Assembly: GCF_900091955.1 (NCBI RefSeq) | Contig: NZ_FMDF01000119.1 | Span: forward strand, 1 to 51,654 | Reading direction: 5' to 3' | Source: Streptomyces sp. Ncost-T10-10d | Lineage (GTDB): Bacteria; Actinomycetota; Actinomycetes; Streptomycetales; Streptomycetaceae | Length of the DNA stretch: 51,654 nt | Shown here: in pieces, positions 1 through 8,165 of the stretch | Layout of the letters: each line of letters begins with the position of its first letter | Position numbering within the stretch: position 1 is the stretch's first letter | The notes under the pieces: generated by a model | Told to the model about the DNA's origin: nothing | Databases searched by the model: none | The model's input: the letters and a program-made list of their open reading frames with translations, nothing else | Program-made: the position numbers and the translations under genes

Positions 1-1
1 G

Positions 2-352
2 GAAGAAGCCGCACGTCTCTCCGTACGCGACCCGATCCAGCCCGTCGAAGCGGAGGTCTTCCTGCGCGTCTGGGGCGACGGCGGCATCGACACCGGCGAC
101 GCCGCCCAGCGTCAGGCCCTCGAAGACCTCGTCGCCGCCGGCATGGTCACCCGCGGCGACATGAGCGACGTCCTCCCCGACCGCGTCGCGTACAGCCTTC
201 GGATGCTCTCCGAGCCGTCACTGCCCACTGACACACCTCATGGCGCCGACCACTGGCATCCGGCGTCGTCTCCCACTGACGCTCTGACGTCGTCCGACAT
301 CTGCCGTTCGACGCAAGAACGTCATCGGGTTGGCCACGAGAAGCGTCAGTAG
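2..352 (+). CDS. 3' end of an unrecognised protein (cut by window edge)
   Basis: An open frame enters from the left edge and stops at 350-352, giving about 116 residues. The first ~70 residues look like real protein, with an acidic helical stretch around EVFLRVWGDGGIDTGDAA and a segment LEDLVAAGMVTRGDMSDVLP. The last ~40 residues are low-complexity, rich in Ser/Thr/His, and may be read-through beyond an old junction. I do not recognise the family and no function is assigned. It lies just upstream of an SMI1/KNR4 remnant on the same strand. Confidence 0.35.
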   Translation, partial: EEAARLSVRDPIQPVEAEVFLRVWGDGGIDTGDAAQRQALEDLVAAGMVTRGDMSDVLPDRVAYSLRMLSEPSLPTDTPHGADHWHPASSPTDALTSSDICRSTQERHRVGHEKRQ

Positions 353-453
353 CCGCCCAATGCCGCCAGGCATCACAGAGCACTGTCAGCGGCACCGGCG
401 ACGCCGCCGTCGCGGATGCGCGCTGGCACAACAACGAGTCCGGGCTGGCAGAC

Positions 454-1263
454 ATGTTCGAGGAGTACCTGGACGAGGACGCCGGGCCCGAGGAGCGGCG
501 GGAGGCGGACATCTGGCGGCGCAGGCTCCAGCTCGACGTCGACTCCGACAGCATCCACGTGCTCTTGGATCCCGAGGACGTGGACGAGGATGGCGAGTGG
601 GCCGTGCACACGTGGGCGACCTGGCGGGCCGCGCCACCCGAACGGTACGCCAACTTCTTCGAGTTCATGCGGGGCATGTACCGGGAGTTCCACAGCCTGC
701 GGGCACTCCCGGCCGGCGGGGAGTCGGAGTTCGCCAACGACACGACGCGGGAGCTGGACGCCCTGGTGGAGCAGGCCCGGCTGGAGGCGCTGCGCGGCGA
801 CTGGGAACGGGCCGGGCACGCGCTGGACGAGGCAAAGGAGTACGGCGGACCGCGGGCCGCCGGACTGGGTGACCAGATACGCCGCCTGCTCGGACGGACC
901 TACATGGTGTACTTCGAGGACGTGGTGACCGACCCGCAGTACGCGCCCGAGCTGCTGCCGGCGCTGGTCGCCGGGCACCCGGCGCGCTCGGACGGGGACG
1001 ACTCCACGCTGATGTTCCACCTGCGGGGAGCCGGTGACGACGTGGTGTCGCTGGCCTACGCGACGCTGGCGCAGGTACGCAACGGCACGTACCGGTACAC
1101 GGCGGCCGGACCGTTCGGGGAAGCGGTCGAACGGGCACGGGAGCTGGCGCGGTGGGGCAACACCGACGGGGCATGCCGGACGCTGATAGACGCTCTGCCG
1201 GTATGGAAGCCGCTGGGACCCGACCACCTGGCGCCGCGTTGTGGTTCGTTGAACTGTGCATGA
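454..1263 (+). pseudogene. SMI1/KNR4-family protein remnant, both ends lost
   Basis: The product resembles the C-terminal two thirds of actinobacterial SMI1/KNR4 proteins. It has an acidic segment with FEEYLDEDAGPEE, a DPEDVDEDGEWAVHTWA stretch and the helix FFEFMRGMYREFHSLRAL. SMI1/KNR4 proteins are often immunity factors of contact-dependent or polymorphic toxins. The same frame is readable from about 385, but the usual N-terminal portion is missing and no good ribosome-binding site precedes the ATG at 454. At the 3' end the family reading stops near PDHLAP, and the last residues (RCGSLNCA) come from the left end of the IS5-type element. I therefore call it a truncated remnant. What toxin it might have neutralised cannot be told from here. 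Confidence 0.6.
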
Positions 1264-2061
1264 CGGATCTGGTTGAGCGGCTGGTGCCGGACGAGTTGTG
1301 GGTGCTGTTTCGGCGGGTGGTGCCGCCGACGGAGGTGAAGCGTCCGCAGGGTGGGGGACGGCGTCGGGCTGGTGACCGTGAGGCGCTGGCCGCGATCGTG
1401 TTCGTGGCGACGTCTGGCTGCGCGTGGAGGCAGTTGCCTCCGGTGTTCGGTCCGTCTGGCAGACGGTGTACCGACGTTTCGCCCAGTGGAGCCGGGACCG
1501 GGTCTGGGCGAGGCTCCACCGCGTCGTCCTCGATGAACTCGGCGCCCGCGGCGAGCTGGACTGGTCCCGGTGCGCCATCGACTTCGTCAGCCGCCGGGCC
1601 GCAAAAGGGGGCCACTGACCTGATCGAATCCGACCGATCGCGGCAAGTCGGAATCGAAAAACCACCTGGTTGTTGACCGGCACGGACTGCCGCTGTCGCT
1701 GGGTATCTCCGGCGCGAACATGCACGACAGCCTCGGCCTTGAGCCGCTCGTGCGAGGCATCCCTCCTATCCGATCCGGCGAGGCCCACGTCGCCGAAGGC
1801 CCGGCAAGCTCCACGCGGACAAGGGATACGACTACGACGACCTGCGGCGATGGCTCCGCAAACGCGGCATCCGACACCGCATCGCCCGCAAGGGCATCGA
1901 GTCCTCACAGCGACTCGGACGCCACCGCTGGGTGGTCGAGCGGACCGTGAACGTCCTGGCTGGCGGGCTGCCGACGTCTGCACCGCCGCTACGAAAGCAA
2001 GGCCGAACACTTTCTCGCCTTCGTCGGCATAGCCGCCGTTCTCATCTGTCATCGACGGACC
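1237..2061 (+). mobile_element. IS5-family insertion sequence, frameshifted transposase
   Basis: A DDE transposase of the IS5 type reads from the ATG at 1260 (MTDLVERLVPDELW) but needs several frame changes to the end. Segments are: N-terminal HTH/DUF4096-like part to about 1455 (GCAWRQLPPVFGPS); a second frame with WQTVYRRFAQWSRDRVW to about 1615; a third with VDRHGLPLSLGISGANMHDS to about 1780; then KLHADKGYDYDDLRRWL and RWVVERTV further on. At least three frameshifts are present, so it is inactive. The boundaries are inferred from where the flanking host genes stop and resume; I could not find convincing terminal inverted repeats. The element separates parts of two unrelated host genes. 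Confidence 0.8.
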
Positions 2062-2286
2062 CACGACGAGGGGGAGTCGGCCGCCCCGGGCAACTCGAAC
2101 CTGGTCGTCTTCGAACTCGAGCCCGCCGGGACAGGGACGCTCCTGCGGATGACCGAGAGCGGCTTCCGGGAGCGTGGCTGGGACGAGGCGAAGGCCGCCG
2201 CCAAGTACGCCGAGCACGTAACCGGTTGGGACTTCTACCTGCCGCGGCTGCCGGCCTACGCCGCGAAGGTCGGAGCCGGTGCATAA
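2062..2286 (+). pseudogene. SRPBCC (AHSA1-like) protein, C-terminal fragment
   Basis: The frame ending in TAA at 2284-2286 reads NLVVFELEPAGTG, then LLRMTESGFRERGW and HVTGWDFYLPRLPAYA. This is the typical C-terminal third of an AHSA1-type SRPBCC protein (START-like fold, helix-grip). The N-terminal ~90 residues are absent because the IS5-type element abuts it. In streptomycetes such proteins usually sit next to an ArsR regulator, as here, where the ArsR gene starts within 6 bases of this stop. The fragment is probably the leftover of the first gene of an SRPBCC-ArsR-SRPBCC operon. Confidence 0.75.
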
Positions 2287-2291
2287 GCGTG

Positions 2292-2645
2292 ATGGTGGAC
2301 GACGACCTCTGGTCGGCGGTCGGTGACCCGACGCGGCGCCGGATGCTCGACCTGTTACTGAGCGAAGGCAGCGGGACGGCGACCAGCCTGAGCGAGCACC
2401 TGCCGGTGACCCGTCAGGCGGTGGCGAAGCACCTCGTCGTTCTCGACCGCGTCGGCCTGGTGCACGCCACCACCGCCGGCCGCGAGAAGCAGTTCCGCGT
2501 CGATCAGGCCCAGCTCGCCCGCGCCGTCGCCCAACTCGCCGACGTCGGAACTGCCTGGAGCTCCCGTCTCCAGCGCATCAAGCGCATCGCCGAGACGATC
2601 CAGCGCGGCAAGGACACGGACAACGAGACCGAGAAGAAGCAGTAG
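2292..2645 (+). CDS. ArsR-family winged-helix transcriptional regulator
   Basis: This 117-residue protein is a single winged-helix DNA-binding domain. DLWSAVGDPTRRRMLDLLL starts helix 1, LSEHLPVTRQAVAKHL is the recognition helix-turn-helix, and LVHATTAGREKQFRVD is the wing. No Cys-based metal site is visible, so it belongs with the ArsR proteins paired with SRPBCC genes rather than with metal sensors. The ATG at 2292 is preceded in frame by a GTG at 2289; either could be used. The SRPBCC gene follows 14 bases after the stop with its own ribosome-binding site, so the two are co-transcribed. It probably represses this small operon; the ligand is unknown. Confidence 0.9.
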   Translation: MVDDDLWSAVGDPTRRRMLDLLLSEGSGTATSLSEHLPVTRQAVAKHLVVLDRVGLVHATTAGREKQFRVDQAQLARAVAQLADVGTAWSSRLQRIKRIAETIQRGKDTDNETEKKQ

Positions 2646-2659
2646 AGAGGAACACGCAG

Positions 2660-3100
2660 ATGGCAGACATCCTTCAACGCATCGGAGTCGAGCAGTCCTC
2701 GCCGGAGCAGGTGTACGACGCGCTCACCACCCTGGACGGCCTGTCCGGCTGGTGGACCGAGAAGACGTCGGGGGAGACCGACGTCGGCGGCGTGATCGAG
2801 TTCCGGTTCGGGCCGGGCGGGGTCGACATGAAGGTCGCCGAGCTCGATCCGGGCCGGCTCGTCCGCTGGGACGTCGTGGAACCGCAGGAGTGGATCGGCA
2901 CCAGCGTGCAGTGGGACCTCCGTCAGGACGGCGACTACACGATCGTGTTGTTCAAGCACGAGGGCTGGCGTGAGCCGGTCGAGTTCATGCACCACTGCAG
3001 CACCAAGTGGGCCGTCTTCCTGATGAGCCTCAAGCAGCTCCTTGAAACCGGGGAAGGAACCCCCGAGCCGCGCGACGTGAAGATCAGCGACTGGCACTGA
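2660..3100 (+). CDS. SRPBCC-family (AHSA1-like) protein
   Basis: A 146-residue START-like protein that covers the family at full length. VEQSSPEQVYDALTTLDGLSGWW is the conserved N-terminal strand-helix. IEFRFGPGGVDMKVAELDPG and LVRWDVVEPQEWIGTSVQW form the central sheet. The long C-terminal helix starts near STKWAVFLMSLKQLLETG. The fold binds hydrophobic ligands in a cavity; specific substrates are unknown. AGAGAGG lies 10-15 bases upstream of the ATG. It directly follows the ArsR gene and is probably controlled by it. It is intact, unlike the SRPBCC fragment at 2062-2286, so the two may have been paralogues. Confidence 0.9.
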   Translation: MADILQRIGVEQSSPEQVYDALTTLDGLSGWWTEKTSGETDVGGVIEFRFGPGGVDMKVAELDPGRLVRWDVVEPQEWIGTSVQWDLRQDGDYTIVLFKHEGWREPVEFMHHCSTKWAVFLMSLKQLLETGEGTPEPRDVKISDWH

Positions 3101-3129
3101 CCCGGCAACGCTCACCGAGCCAGCCGTTC

Positions 3130-3423
3130 GTGTGGGCTTCGCGGATGCAATTCTTCGCCGGCTCCATCACCCGCAACTTCTTCACGAGCGACGGTCCCAA
3201 GTCGGCATTGATTGGCGCCTTCGTCGTGTTCGGTACCGGATTCGTGACGTGCCCGCTCGGCGCCGTGGTGATCGGCGTGTATGGCGACAGGAGGGGCCGC
3301 AAAGCCGCGCTGACGCTCTCCATCGGCGCCATGGGTGCCAGAACACTGGTGTTCGCGCCCCGTCCGCCGTGTGCATCGGGATCGCGGCACCGGTCCTGCT
3401 CCTTCTCGCCCGTCTCCTGCAGG
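3130..3423 (+). pseudogene. MFS transporter fragment (metabolite:H+ symporter type)
   Basis: Two frames together give the first transmembrane region of an MHS-type major facilitator: FVVFGTGFVTCPLGAVVIG, then the loop-2 signature YGDRRGRKAALTLSI, then a shift near 3345 to IGIAAPVLLLLARLLQ. The signature GDRxGRK is diagnostic for the superfamily. Only about 95 of the expected ~430 residues remain. Sequence after 3423 belongs to an IS30-type fragment on the other strand. The substrate cannot be told. Confidence 0.7.
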
Positions 3424-3744
3424 TCCGGTCGGCGATGTGGATGCGCTCGGTCCCGCTCAGGTACCGGGATGCAGTTGCGGCCGGTTCCTCCCGCTGGGTA
3501 GGAGGAACCGGCCTGCGTCTACGGCGGGGTGAGTGCCAGCCGTTGCGCCACCGCTTGCCGGTACGCAGGTTGATACCGACGAGCCGAGCGGCTTCCCGTG
3601 TGCTGTAGCTCGGGTCCATGAGCTGGAAGTATGCGTCCCGCTCACGGACCAGCCGCTTCCCACTCGGCTTAGACCGACCGGCAAATGGGGGGCGGCGTCG
3701 CGGGGCTGGGCACGCGCATCTGCCGCGTTGTCGTCAATCACCAT
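3420..3744 (-). pseudogene. IS30-type transposase, N-terminal fragment
   Basis: Reading leftward from an ATG at 3744 (AAGGAG just before it), the first frame gives MVIDDNAADARAQPRD. After a shift near 3670 the frame gives RLVRERDAYFQLMD, STREAARLVGINLRTGKRWR and then ATASRYLSGTERIHIADRT. The HTH with a following SxRYLSxxERxxIADL segment is the N-terminal pattern of streptomycete IS30 transposases. The catalytic DDE part is missing, because the MFS fragment abuts at about 3420. Confidence 0.6.
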
Positions 3745-3862
3745 GGCTCCTTCCCCAAGCTCTCGGCTGCGCTCGAGCAGGGGAGACCCCATCTGTCTCA
3801 ATCCTCCGCCTTGCAGCTGCACGCACCCAGCCCCGCTCCTTTTCCCACCCCCCATTTGCCGG
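3678..3862. repeat. Perfect 15-bp inverted repeat pair around 155 bp
   Basis: CCGGCAAATGGGGGG at 3678-3692 is exactly repeated in reverse complement (CCCCCCATTTGCCGG) at 3848-3862. One arm lies inside the N-terminal part of the IS30-type fragment and the other in the non-coding sequence beyond its start. The pair may be left from two oppositely oriented element ends or an imprecise duplication. No gene lies between the arms beyond the transposase start. Confidence 0.6.
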
Positions 3863-4485
3863 TGGGTCTTACTCCGGTTCTCCCGGATCTCGAAGTCCAT
3901 TGCGCCCCTTGAACTGGGGTGTTGCGAGGACCACTAGAACTGAAGAAGCCGGAGGGGCGCGCTGTGCGAGGTCTTCCTGCGCGTCTCTCCTGCCCGAAGG
4001 GCAGGAGCGGGCGTGGTGGTTCAGGAGCGCCGACGAGCGCCGGGCTTGACGTTCTCCGCCCCTTCCCCGAGAAGGGGGGCAGATTGCCGTCCGGCCGCAG
4101 CTTCGCTGGCCGGCCGAGGCGTAGACCGGGCGGCGGCAGCAGCCAACCAGACTGGAGAGCCCAGCTCAAACCTCTCGTCGACCAGATGGGTGTATAGCCT
4201 CAGATGCGCGAGTCCGCCCCTCCCGGAAGAAGAGGCGGACCGCCGCCCAGCCCAACCGCTGGCGGCTGACGGGTGGAAGGCATGACTGGGCGGCGGCACC
4301 GGCCGACCAGCCCGCCCGGACCGGCTCGACTTCTTGAGGGCCAGATCGGTGAGCAGGCCCTCGCCGAGCTCACCGACGAATCCGGCCGTGCGCATACTGT
4401 CGGCTGGATACCGGCTCCGGATGCTGAGAGCAGAAATTCCCGTGTTGCTGTTCCGTCGATCCGCGCAAAATTCATGTTCTGGGCA
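3863..4485. other. Non-coding stretch with hairpins, no gene recognised
   Basis: I see no convincing coding signal on either strand. A perfect 9-bp hairpin with a 3-base loop lies at 3987-4007 (CTCCTGCCC-gaa-GGGCAGGAG). A weaker hairpin occurs near 4210-4240 (GTCCGCC...GGCGGAC). The left end, after 3900, may hold a terminal part of a further insertion sequence. Long open frames here read as low-complexity Arg/Pro/Gly-rich peptides, as expected for non-coding high-GC DNA. Confidence 0.4.
3987..4007. terminator. Short perfect hairpin
   Basis: CTCCTGCCC and GGGCAGGAG form a 9-bp perfect stem with loop GAA. No T-run follows, so it could be a factor-independent terminator of the GC-rich actinobacterial type or a hairpin at the end of a lost mobile element. 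Confidence 0.35.
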
Positions 4486-4663
4486 TTTCGAGCGACGCTG
4501 GGTCGTCGAACACACCCTTGGCTGGCTCATGCACCACCGCCGACTGGCCCGCGACTACGAAACCCTCCCGCACCGATCAGCCGCCATGATCCAAATTGCC
4601 GCCATCAACCTCATGACCAGGTGCCTCACAGGCGAAACCACCCCCAACTGGCGCGACACCTGA
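4486..4663 (+). pseudogene. IS5-type transposase, C-terminal fragment
   Basis: The frame ending in TGA at 4661-4663 reads RRWVVEHTLGWLMHHRRLAR, then YETLPHRSAAMIQIAAINLM. This is the characteristic end of an IS5-group DDE transposase, including the RWVVE motif with the catalytic Glu. Everything upstream of about residue 1 of this segment is unrelated or scrambled. It is a different copy and subtype from the one at 1237-2061. It lies about 40 bases from the end of the CHAT cassette and marks its left border. Confidence 0.8.
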
Positions 4664-4701
4664 CCACAAATGAAATGGACAACAAAGAAACAAACGCTCA
4701 C

Positions 4702-4938
4702 TTAGTTGTCGAACAGCACGAAGGCACCGCCCTTGTCGTCGATTGTGTTCTCGACGACATGACTGCTGACGCTCAGAAGATGAGTTTGGTCGTGCTTGGC
4801 GAGCAGCGCCGCGATCAAGTCCATGTTCTGGGCGTCGCGCGGCTCTCGGAACCAGAAGCCGGTCACTGTCCCGGCGGGGGTGGTCACGAGAGCGTAATTG
4901 CCCTTGCTGGAGGGTCCGTTGATGTTGGAGGTTCCCAT
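4702..4938 (-). CDS. Small 78-aa protein in the CHAT cassette
   Basis: The ATG at 4938 is preceded by AAGGAG with a 10-base spacer, so a real start is likely; the frame ends at TAA 4702-4704. The 78-residue product has no signal peptide or membrane segment. It starts GTSNINGPSSKGNYALVTT, continues through GTVTGFWFREPRDAQNMDL and ends with DDKGGAFVLFDN. It starts 20 bases after the stop of the CHAT gene on the same strand, so it is almost certainly co-transcribed. I do not recognise the family. The context allows a substrate, regulator or effector of the CHAT protease; which one is inference only. Confidence 0.75.
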   Translation of the reverse strand: MGTSNINGPSSKGNYALVTTPAGTVTGFWFREPRDAQNMDLIAALLAKHDQTHLLSVSSHVVENTIDDKGGAFVLFDN

Positions 4939-4958
4939 GTCTTTGTAGCTCCTTACTA

Positions 4959-7730
4959 TCACGGGCCGCTGTGGATGAGCGATGCCCACAGGTCGGGCCG
5001 GTCGGGGTGTGCTGCACGCAGGTCCTGGGTGACCCGGTGCAGGGCGAAGGCCGCCTCGTCTGCGGTCGGCGTGGAGGGAAGGAGGTCGTAGAAGGCCCGG
5101 GAGGCCGCTACTGCGACGGTGTCGTCGAGTGGCCACAGGCTGGCAATCACGTGCCGGAATCCGGCCAGTTGAAAGAGAGAGGCCAGGTGCAGCGACTCGT
5201 CGGCGTGCCGGGTTCCCCGGCTGGCCGTCGAGCAGGCCGACAGGTAGATCAGTTCCGCCTGCGGCAGGTTCAGCGCGCTGATCGCGGGCAGCTGCAGGAG
5301 CCTGTCGTGCAGCTGCAGGCCGCCGTGTGAAGGTGCGGTGAGATCGGCGACGGCGTGGCAGGCGAAGTGGGCCCATGTGGCTTCGGTCAAAGCGTTTAGC
5401 ACTCGCTCCGCGGTGGCTTGCTCGTCGGCGAGAACAGTCGTCCCGGGCCAGTTCGCGTGCAGGCTCGCCGCTTCTTCTGCCGTGCCAGGAAGGTCATTGA
5501 GGCCGGGGGTTCGCGAGAGGGCGACCGTGAGCTGTCGTCGTGCGCTGACCGGCGGACGGTTCCGTGCTTGGCTCAGTGCCCGTAGCGTGGGCGCATAGGA
5601 GGACACCACCGTGTCCAATGCGGCGGCGTGCAGCGGGAGCAGGCTCAACGGGCCGACAGGCATCCACCACATCCGCGGAGTGGGCTGCGAGAGGGCGCCT
5701 GCGGAGTGCATGGCCGCGAGCACCGGGGCGACGACCGTATCCTTCAGCCAGGCCAGGATTCCATGCAGCACACGCCGCTTCTTCAGAGTGCCAGTCAGCG
5801 GGCTCGAGTCCCCGGTGGCGTCCAGCAACTCGCGTACCTTGTCACGCAGATCCTCATCCGTGAGTCCCGTGAGCGGGATGAGTATCGGATCGTTTTCGGC
5901 CGTGATGAGGACGGCATCGCTGCGCCACAGCCCGGAGTTGACCAAGACGATTGGTCCGCGGTCCGCCACGGATCGCAGCTCCGACAGCTGGGGCGGCAAC
6001 AGGAACCGGCTGAACCCTCGCAGGCGGCGAATGTCCTGGACCTCAGCATGATAGTCCGACAGCAAGCCCCTGCGTTCGCTGGAGTCAGGGCCTGGCATGA
6101 CGGGTGACGTGCCGGGGGTGAGTCGCGCGCGCAGTTCCCGGAGCCGGTTTGCACGTTCGGGGCGGAGAGCTTGGAGCTCGGTCAAGTCGGCGCGCAGGTT
6201 CTGCTGGTCGGCCAGCATGAGCCCGCGCCCGAATTCGGCGGTCTCCACCGCGCCGACGGGATCGCCGTGTGCGCAGTGCGCGGCGACGCCCACGCCCACC
6301 AGGTGCGGGTACCTGCCGATCTGTCCTTCCTGGTCCTGCCAACCGGCCTCCCACGGGACGGCTGGCGGCAGGAGGGCCACCGCGCTGTCCAGCAGCTCCA
6401 CCGCCAGCCCGTGTTCGTTCAGTGCGTGGGCCAAGGAGCCCACCTCGTAGCGGGCCCGGACCTGCTCGCTGGGGAAAGCGTTGGTTGCCTCGGTGATGTG
6501 CCCGGCCAGAGTGCGTAGTTGCTCCGGGGAGGTCGGAATCCCGCCCACCTCGAAGCGCCCGCGATAGGCCATGCCTACATTGGCGATACGGCCGGCCCAT
6601 CGTGGGTCGTCCGCCGGCGTTGCGCGGGCTGCCTGCTCCAAAAGCTCGACCGCTCTCTTCACATAGGACGGCTCCCTGGTCTTGCTGAACAGATTGAGGT
6701 GAGCGACTCCGACACGGGACAAGGTGACCGCGAGATCCGGATGCTCCGCCGCAATCGCTGCGAGGGCTTGCTCACCGAGGTCGGCGGCGCGCTTCGCGTC
6801 GGCCAGCTTCTCGCTGCGATCAAATCGCATCCCGTAGAGCCCGGCCAGATAGGAAGCGGCCGATGACCAGTCCGCGTGGTCGTCAGGGAGCATGGACACA
6901 GCGAGCTCCAGAAACTCGATCGCTCGGCCGAGAGTGACCAGACTCCGGTCGTGCTTGAACAGGGTCGCGTAGCCGTCGCCGAGACCATGGCATATTTCGG
7001 TCTTGCGCGGGTCACCATCCGCAAGGGCGTCGGCGGCGCGCGCACCGAGGCGCAGGCCCAGTTCAAGGTCTGCCAGAACGCCGGTGTGGTGATATCGACT
7101 TCGGTAGGCAGTACCGAGGTCGCTCATCCAGGTGGGGCCGTCCGGATCGGTCAGTGCGGTGCCGGCGATCGGCAGCTTCCGGATTTCGATGATCCGCTCG
7201 AGATCTGCCAGCTGGCCGGTTCGGTTGTACCGCCGCGCGTATACGTTCACGAGGCCGAGATATTCGCTGCGGGCAGCCGTGCGAGTATTCACGTGAGCAA
7301 GGAAAGAAGACGGAGCAGCCTGTGCGATCACACGCTCACGCAACTCGATCGCATGGTCGAGGTCACAAGGATCAAGGGCTCGGTCGTATCGCCAGACAAG
7401 GACAGAGGCGACGTCGTTGAGACACCTGTCCCAGGATGCGTGATACGTGGGCATCGCTGCGACGAGCTGTTCTCCGGCTTCGATCGTTCGGTCCAGGTCG
7501 GCTGCCGCGGAGCTGAACTCGAAATGGTCTCGGAGCAGGAGGAACAGGGACAAGAGCCTGTGGACCAAGCGCTCGTGGCCGACCGGGGTTGCTGCGACGG
7601 CCCGTTCCAGCAGGTCGATCGCCGCGCGCAGAGCGGCCACATCCGAATCCGCGAGCCAGCGCTGAGCATGGCCTGCTGCCAGCTCGTGCAACTGAGCTCC
7701 GCCATCACTACGGTTGGACAAACCTGCCAC
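4959..7730 (-). CDS. TPR-CHAT caspase-like protease protein
   Basis: This 923-residue protein has a long N-terminal TPR solenoid (about residues 20-500). Repeats of the form AIELLERAV..., DLERIIEIRKLPIAGTAL and LAVSMLPDDHADW each span roughly 45-55 residues. A C-terminal CHAT domain follows (about 620-923). CHAT proteins are clan CD cysteine peptidases related to caspases. Both catalytic elements are present: His in THFACHAV-type context (WAHFACHAVADL) and Cys in LIYLSACSTASRGT, followed by LASLFQLAGFRHVIASLW. The start is a GTG at 7730. In characterised systems TPR-CHAT proteins are switched on by a partner and cleave a target (for example in Craspase and in gasdermin loci). Divergent from the Cys-rich and membrane protein genes, with a 69-bp shared promoter gap; the 78-aa gene follows it. 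Confidence 0.9.
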   Translation of the reverse strand: MAGLSNRSDGGAQLHELAAGHAQRWLADSDVAALRAAIDLLERAVAATPVGHERLVHRLLSLFLLLRDHFEFSSAAADLDRTIEAGEQLVAAMPTYHASWDRCLNDVASVLVWRYDRALDPCDLDHAIELRERVIAQAAPSSFLAHVNTRTAARSEYLGLVNVYARRYNRTGQLADLERIIEIRKLPIAGTALTDPDGPTWMSDLGTAYRSRYHHTGVLADLELGLRLGARAADALADGDPRKTEICHGLGDGYATLFKHDRSLVTLGRAIEFLELAVSMLPDDHADWSSAASYLAGLYGMRFDRSEKLADAKRAADLGEQALAAIAAEHPDLAVTLSRVGVAHLNLFSKTREPSYVKRAVELLEQAARATPADDPRWAGRIANVGMAYRGRFEVGGIPTSPEQLRTLAGHITEATNAFPSEQVRARYEVGSLAHALNEHGLAVELLDSAVALLPPAVPWEAGWQDQEGQIGRYPHLVGVGVAAHCAHGDPVGAVETAEFGRGLMLADQQNLRADLTELQALRPERANRLRELRARLTPGTSPVMPGPDSSERRGLLSDYHAEVQDIRRLRGFSRFLLPPQLSELRSVADRGPIVLVNSGLWRSDAVLITAENDPILIPLTGLTDEDLRDKVRELLDATGDSSPLTGTLKKRRVLHGILAWLKDTVVAPVLAAMHSAGALSQPTPRMWWMPVGPLSLLPLHAAALDTVVSSYAPTLRALSQARNRPPVSARRQLTVALSRTPGLNDLPGTAEEAASLHANWPGTTVLADEQATAERVLNALTEATWAHFACHAVADLTAPSHGGLQLHDRLLQLPAISALNLPQAELIYLSACSTASRGTRHADESLHLASLFQLAGFRHVIASLWPLDDTVAVAASRAFYDLLPSTPTADEAAFALHRVTQDLRAAHPDRPDLWASLIHSGP

Positions 7731-7799
7731 AGTGAGCTCCCAGGACCTCTACGGTGAATCGGATCCTCTCATCACCGCTGGGGTTTCACGAGGGAGACA
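7731..7799. promoter_or_regulatory. Divergent promoter gap of the CHAT cassette
   Basis: These 69 bases separate the GTG of the CHAT gene (leftward) from the GTG of the Cys-rich protein gene (rightward), so both promoters must lie here or overlap the coding starts. The right side carries GAGGGAGA just before the GTG at 7800. I see no clear -35/-10 pair. The close divergent layout suggests coordinated expression of both arms. Confidence 0.5.
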
Positions 7800-8162
7800 G
7801 TGGAATTGCGACCCGAAACAAGCACTCTGGAACAGCGTGCGCTGGCCCTCTTTTGTGAAGACTTGTCGAGGCTGCGTGAGGAATGTGCCCAGGATGCGGG
7901 GCTCGAGCAGCAATTGGGGCACATCGTGGCCGAGGCTCGTGCCCGGCGCCCCATTGCGGCTCTGCTGGAGGAATTGCTGGGCACCAGTCTGGACAGTGCG
8001 GTGCGTGCACTCGGTTCGGGGCTGCCCGGCAGTGGCCAGGGCTGGGCCGACGAAGAGCGGTACGGCTGTCCGGACCACGCGTGTGCTCTGGTCCGCCAGC
8101 CGCCGCCAGCCGGGCCTGTCCCGCGGTGCTCCGTGACCGGCCGACCGATGTGCCGCTTGTAG
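7800..8162 (+). CDS. 120-aa Cys-rich (zinc-ribbon-like) protein
   Basis: The GTG at 7800 follows GAGGGAGA closely. The first ~85 residues are helical: LEQRALALFCEDLSRLREEC, then IVAEARARRPIAALLEELLG. The C-terminal tail holds four Cys in two pairs, GCPDHAC and CSVTGRPMC, plus nearby His, looking like a small zinc ribbon. No membrane segment is seen. It is followed 3 bases later by the membrane protein gene and is divergent from the CHAT gene, so it probably belongs to the same system. It may be an adaptor or effector-associated protein; no catalytic motif is visible. Small proteins of this sort accompany computationally described CHAT conflict systems, but I cannot confirm family membership. 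Confidence 0.7.
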   Translation: MELRPETSTLEQRALALFCEDLSRLREECAQDAGLEQQLGHIVAEARARRPIAALLEELLGTSLDSAVRALGSGLPGSGQGWADEERYGCPDHACALVRQPPPAGPVPRCSVTGRPMCRL

Positions 8163-8165
8163 TCG

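Noticed and set aside
373..2217. Long minus-strand open frame of 614 codons across the SMI1 remnant and the IS5-type element
   Set aside because: It spans the junctions of unrelated plus-strand genes and has low-complexity composition, so it is an antisense shadow.
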